Source: an uncultured Bacteroidales bacterium (GTDB taxonomy: Bacteria > Bacteroidota > Bacteroidia > Bacteroidales > UBA932). Taken from it: a DNA stretch of 10,175 nt. The DNA lies in contig CAMJJO010000061.1 of NCBI GenBank assembly GCA_946406095.1, positions 1 through 10,175 on the forward strand, given 5' to 3'. Shown here in pieces: positions 7,732-10,175 of this stretch (its first letter is position 1; every line of letters begins with the position of its first letter). Below the pieces are notes generated by a model. The model saw nothing but the letters and a program-made list of their open reading frames with translations, ran no database searches and had not been told where the DNA came from. The position numbers were made by a program, and so were the translations under genes.

Positions 7732-8767
7732 CATCTGCTTTGCTGTGTCGTTTTCGCTGATGTCCGGTTGTTCAAGCCGGACATCAGGCTTTGATGTCAA
7801 CATAAAGGTAGACCGCATCTGGAACAGCGAAAAGCATTGCGCTTTCACATCGCTGATTGAATTCAACGGCAGGTATTACGTGGCATTCCGCGAGGCGGGA
7901 AGCCATATTTTCGAGCCTGACGGCACCGCCCGCGGGCAAATCCGGATACTCCAGTCCCGCAACGGCAGGAAATGGAAGTCGGTCGCCTGCCTCTCGAAAG
8001 AAGGTTACGATCTCCGCGATCCTTCGCTTTCGGTAACTCCCGACGGCCGCCTGCTGGTGTCTATGGGCGGGTCGGTGTATGTGGATAAGAAACTCGTCGG
8101 CCGGGATCCCATGTATTCCGAAAGCCTGGACGGGCATGGTTTCAGCACTCCCGAACCCATAGAAATCAAATCTCCCAACGCAACCGGAGAGGACTGGCTA
8201 TGGAAAATAGACTGGTATGGAGGTACGGGATACGGAGTAGTTTATTCCTCATTGGAAGACACTCCGGAATCCGAAAACAAAACAGTAGTTTTCCTGGTCC
8301 GGACGACTGACGGAGTGCACTACGAGGATGTGGCAAAAATCGATGTTCCCGGCTTCCCGAACGAGGCTTCGGTGCATTTCCTGCCGGACGGGCGCATGCT
8401 GATGCTGCTGCGCCAGGAGCAGCTGGACAGGCAGGGAATATGGGGAGTGAGCGAAGCGCCCTACACCGATTGGACGCTGACCAAGACGGGATTCCAAGTC
8501 GGAGGCCCCAACTTCATCGCCCTGAACGACAGCACGATAGTGGCCGGTTCCAGATCATATCTGATCCCCGGATCCTACAAGACTATGTTGCTGAAAGGTG
8601 GCCTGGACGGCCGTTTCGAGCAGATTGCAGTTCTCCCTTCCGGAGGCGACACCAGCTATCCCGGATTCCTTGTCGTGGGCGACGAACTATGGGTCAGCTA
8701 CTACTCATCCCACGCCACCCCCAAGGCCGCGGTTTATCTCGCGAGGATTCCGCTTAAGCAGATTTAG
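7700..8767 (+). CDS. Sialidase-fold beta-propeller lipoprotein, putative glycosidase of unknown specificity
   Basis: The 355-residue protein starts at the ATG at 7700, inside the end of xylA. This start gives a complete lipoprotein signal (MRRWSTFILFSICFAVSFSL-MSGC, acylated cysteine at residue 24); the next ATG would lose it. The frame is open upstream to 7577, but that is a xylA shadow. The mature part is rich in beta strands and shows degenerate Asp-box-like turns: SRNGRKW (86-92), SLDGHGF (142-148) and TTDGVHY (202-208). These sit beside conserved-looking blocks LRDPSL (105-110), PNEASVHFLPDGRM (220-233) and GGDTSYPG (315-322), typical of sialidase/BNR-superfamily proteins with a six-bladed propeller. 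True sialidase activity is not supported, since I cannot identify the full arginine triad. The context with xylBA and xylE suggests an envelope hydrolase or sugar-binding protein for a xylose-containing glycan (inference). It converges on xylE with a 14-bp overlap. Confidence 0.88.
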   Translation: MRRWSTFILFSICFAVSFSLMSGCSSRTSGFDVNIKVDRIWNSEKHCAFTSLIEFNGRYYVAFREAGSHIFEPDGTARGQIRILQSRNGRKWKSVACLSKEGYDLRDPSLSVTPDGRLLVSMGGSVYVDKKLVGRDPMYSESLDGHGFSTPEPIEIKSPNATGEDWLWKIDWYGGTGYGVVYSSLEDTPESENKTVVFLVRTTDGVHYEDVAKIDVPGFPNEASVHFLPDGRMLMLLRQEQLDRQGIWGVSEAPYTDWTLTKTGFQVGGPNFIALNDSTIVAGSRSYLIPGSYKTMLLKGGLDGRFEQIAVLPSGGDTSYPGFLVVGDELWVSYYSSHATPKAAVYLARIPLKQI

Positions 8768-10175
8768 AACGCCAGAGGGCGGTCATATCCTCCAGGGTCT
8801 TTCCCTTGGTTTCAGGCACAAGGCGCCAGACGAACACGGCGGCGATGATGCATATCACGCCGTAGAGGGCGTATGCGAAGAAATGGCCGAAGCTGTCGCC
8901 CATTGCACCAAGGCGCATGTTGTACATGGGTACGAAGGTGCTGGAAACGATGAAGTTGAATATCCACTGGAACGCCACAGCAATGGCCGTAGCCTGGCTG
9001 CGTATGGTGTTGGGGAACAGTTCGGAAATATACACCCAGCAGATGGGGCCCCAGCTGAACATGAAGCAGGCGCTGTAGACCATGATGCTTAGCACAGGCA
9101 CCAGGGCGGGCAGTGTGATTACATTGGAAAGTGCAACTCCCGCGGCGCCTACAGCCATTCCCAGCGAACCAGTGATGAGAAGAGGCTTGCGGCCCAGTTT
9201 CTCCACAGTGAAAACGGCCACCAGAGTGAATGAAATGTTGATTACTCCCATTATCACCGTGAACAGCATATTGTTGCTTACGCCCATGGACTCGAAGATT
9301 CTCGGGGCAAAATAGAGCACTGCGTTGATGCCTATTATCTGCTGGAACACACTGAGCATGCATCCTATGAAAATTACCAGCCATCCATAGCTGAACAGCT
9401 TCTCCGTCTTCTCCACCGTAGTGGCTTTGATTTCGGCGAGAATCTCGCGGGCCTTGGCTTCGCCGTTGATATTGCTCAAGACCGTGAGGGCCTTCTCGTC
9501 CTGCCCGTTGAGGGCAAGGTAACGCGGAGTCTCCGGCACCAGGAGTATCAGCAATGCAAAGGCGGCGGCAGGCACTGCCTCGCTCACGAACATCAGCCTC
9601 CAGCCGATGCTGTTGGTCCATTCCACCACTGCCGGGTCGTTCGCGTGGGAACGTATGATCAGGAAGTTCACGAAATACACTACGAGCTGCCCGAAGATGA
9701 TTGCGAACTGATTCCACGACACCAGCGTGCCGCGCTTGTTTGCAGGTGATACTTCAGCGATGTACATGGGGCACAGCGCCGAAGCCATTCCCACGCCGAT
9801 GCCGCCGAGCACGCGGTAGAGGTTGAATGCCACCAGCAGGCCCTTGGTGGCAACTCCCTTCTGGAAGAAGAGGAATTCCGGATGATAAGACCCGAGAGCG
9901 GACAGCAGGAACAGGATGCCGGCCACGAACAGCGAGCGTTTGCGCCCGAGGCGGGATGCCAGAAGGCCGGAAATCAAGGCTCCGATCACGCATCCAATCA
10001 GAGCGCTGGATGTAGTGAACCCGTGCAGGGCATCTGTATATGTAAAATCGCCGGCAGTCTGGAAAAAGGACTGCAGGCCCCGCTCCGCGCCCGATATGAC
10101 GGCAGTGTCGTATCCGAAAAGAAGTCCGCCGATCACGGCTACCAGCACTATGCCGGTAAGATAGGCCCGGCTGCC
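8754..10175 (-). CDS. xylE: D-xylose:H+ symporter, MFS sugar porter (5' end off window)
   Basis: The minus strand is open from the right edge (first visible residues GSRAYLTGIVLVAV) to a TAA at 8754-8756, giving 473 residues. A GTG at 10148 is not the real start, because TM1 begins upstream of it; alignment to E. coli XylE from memory suggests only about 4-6 residues are missing. This is an inner-membrane 12-TM importer coupling xylose entry to protons. Visible family marks: GGLLFGYDTAVISG in TM1 (the Asp equals E. coli D27, the proton site), RLGRKRS between TM2 and TM3, YRVLGGIGVG (R133), PMYIAEVSPANKRG (E153, R160), FNQ-equivalent WNQ (Q168), VPETPR after TM6, VFQQIIGINAVLY (Q288, Q289, N294, Y298), KLGRKP, WGPICWVYISELFP (W392, E397), R404, FQW (Q415, W416), and the terminal VPETKGKTLE. 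Retention of the xylose-contacting residues and the adjacent xylBA favour xylose as substrate. Its promoter lies beyond the window. Confidence 0.95.
   Translation of the reverse strand, partial: GSRAYLTGIVLVAVIGGLLFGYDTAVISGAERGLQSFFQTAGDFTYTDALHGFTTSSALIGCVIGALISGLLASRLGRKRSLFVAGILFLLSALGSYHPEFLFFQKGVATKGLLVAFNLYRVLGGIGVGMASALCPMYIAEVSPANKRGTLVSWNQFAIIFGQLVVYFVNFLIIRSHANDPAVVEWTNSIGWRLMFVSEAVPAAAFALLILLVPETPRYLALNGQDEKALTVLSNINGEAKAREILAEIKATTVEKTEKLFSYGWLVIFIGCMLSVFQQIIGINAVLYFAPRIFESMGVSNNMLFTVIMGVINISFTLVAVFTVEKLGRKPLLITGSLGMAVGAAGVALSNVITLPALVPVLSIMVYSACFMFSWGPICWVYISELFPNTIRSQATAIAVAFQWIFNFIVSSTFVPMYNMRLGAMGDSFGHFFAYALYGVICIIAAVFVWRLVPETKGKTLEDMTALWRSKSA

Noticed and set aside
6409..7866. 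A 485-codon open frame on the minus strand opposite xylA
   Set aside because: It is a mirror of the strongly conserved xylose isomerase frame, with no coherent domain or start context, and it runs into the neighbouring gene.
8743..8792. Possible bidirectional terminator hairpin (GAGGAT/ATCCTC arms, inner CGCC-AGAG-GGCG)
   Set aside because: The arms are only 6 and 4 bp, the outer loop is long, no U tract follows, and most of it is xylE coding sequence.

Overview
The window looks like chromosomal DNA from a GC-rich member of the Bacteroidota, probably Bacteroidales. The lineage signs are a SusC/RagA-type TonB-linked receptor, two lipoproteins with Bacteroidota-style signal peptides, promoter-like TATATTTG boxes matching the Bacteroides -7 consensus (TAnnTTTG), start codons without Shine-Dalgarno sequences, and GC-rich genes separated by very short AT-rich gaps. 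I cannot name the genus; an Alistipes-like or uncultured gut or rumen Bacteroidales lineage would fit the base composition.

Layout. Positions 1-4887 hold a minus-strand unit: a calcineurin-like phosphoesterase lipoprotein (4887 to 2932) followed after 29 bp by a SusC-like outer-membrane transporter (2902 to beyond position 1). The partner susD, if present, would lie beyond the left edge. Positions 4888-4948 are a 61-bp divergent promoter region. It contains a perfect 10-bp inverted repeat whose two arms are each a -7-like box, one for each direction. Positions 4949-8767 hold a plus-strand unit: xylB (xylulokinase), then xylA (xylose isomerase) 5 bp later, then a sialidase-fold beta-propeller lipoprotein whose start overlaps the end of xylA by 32 bp. 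Positions 8754-10175 hold a minus-strand XylE-type D-xylose:H+ symporter that converges on the propeller gene, overlaps it by 14 bp, and runs off the right edge.

How the genes fit together. XylE imports D-xylose, XylA isomerises it to D-xylulose, and XylB phosphorylates that to D-xylulose 5-phosphate, which feeds the pentose phosphate pathway. The propeller lipoprotein is co-directional with xylBA and probably translationally coupled to it. It may act on a xylose-containing glycan outside the cytoplasm, but its substrate cannot be read from sequence. The phosphoesterase/SusC unit is a separate, divergently transcribed nutrient-uptake unit. Whether it shares regulation with the xylose genes depends on the shared palindrome.

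The central metabolic genes are ordinary and well conserved. The parts most worth a second look are the phosphoesterase-SusC pairing, the propeller lipoprotein inserted between xylA and a flipped xylE, and the symmetrical promoter between the two units. I found no RNA genes, CRISPR arrays, insertion sequences, attachment sites or convincing intrinsic terminators. No stretch longer than 300 bp lacks a gene.
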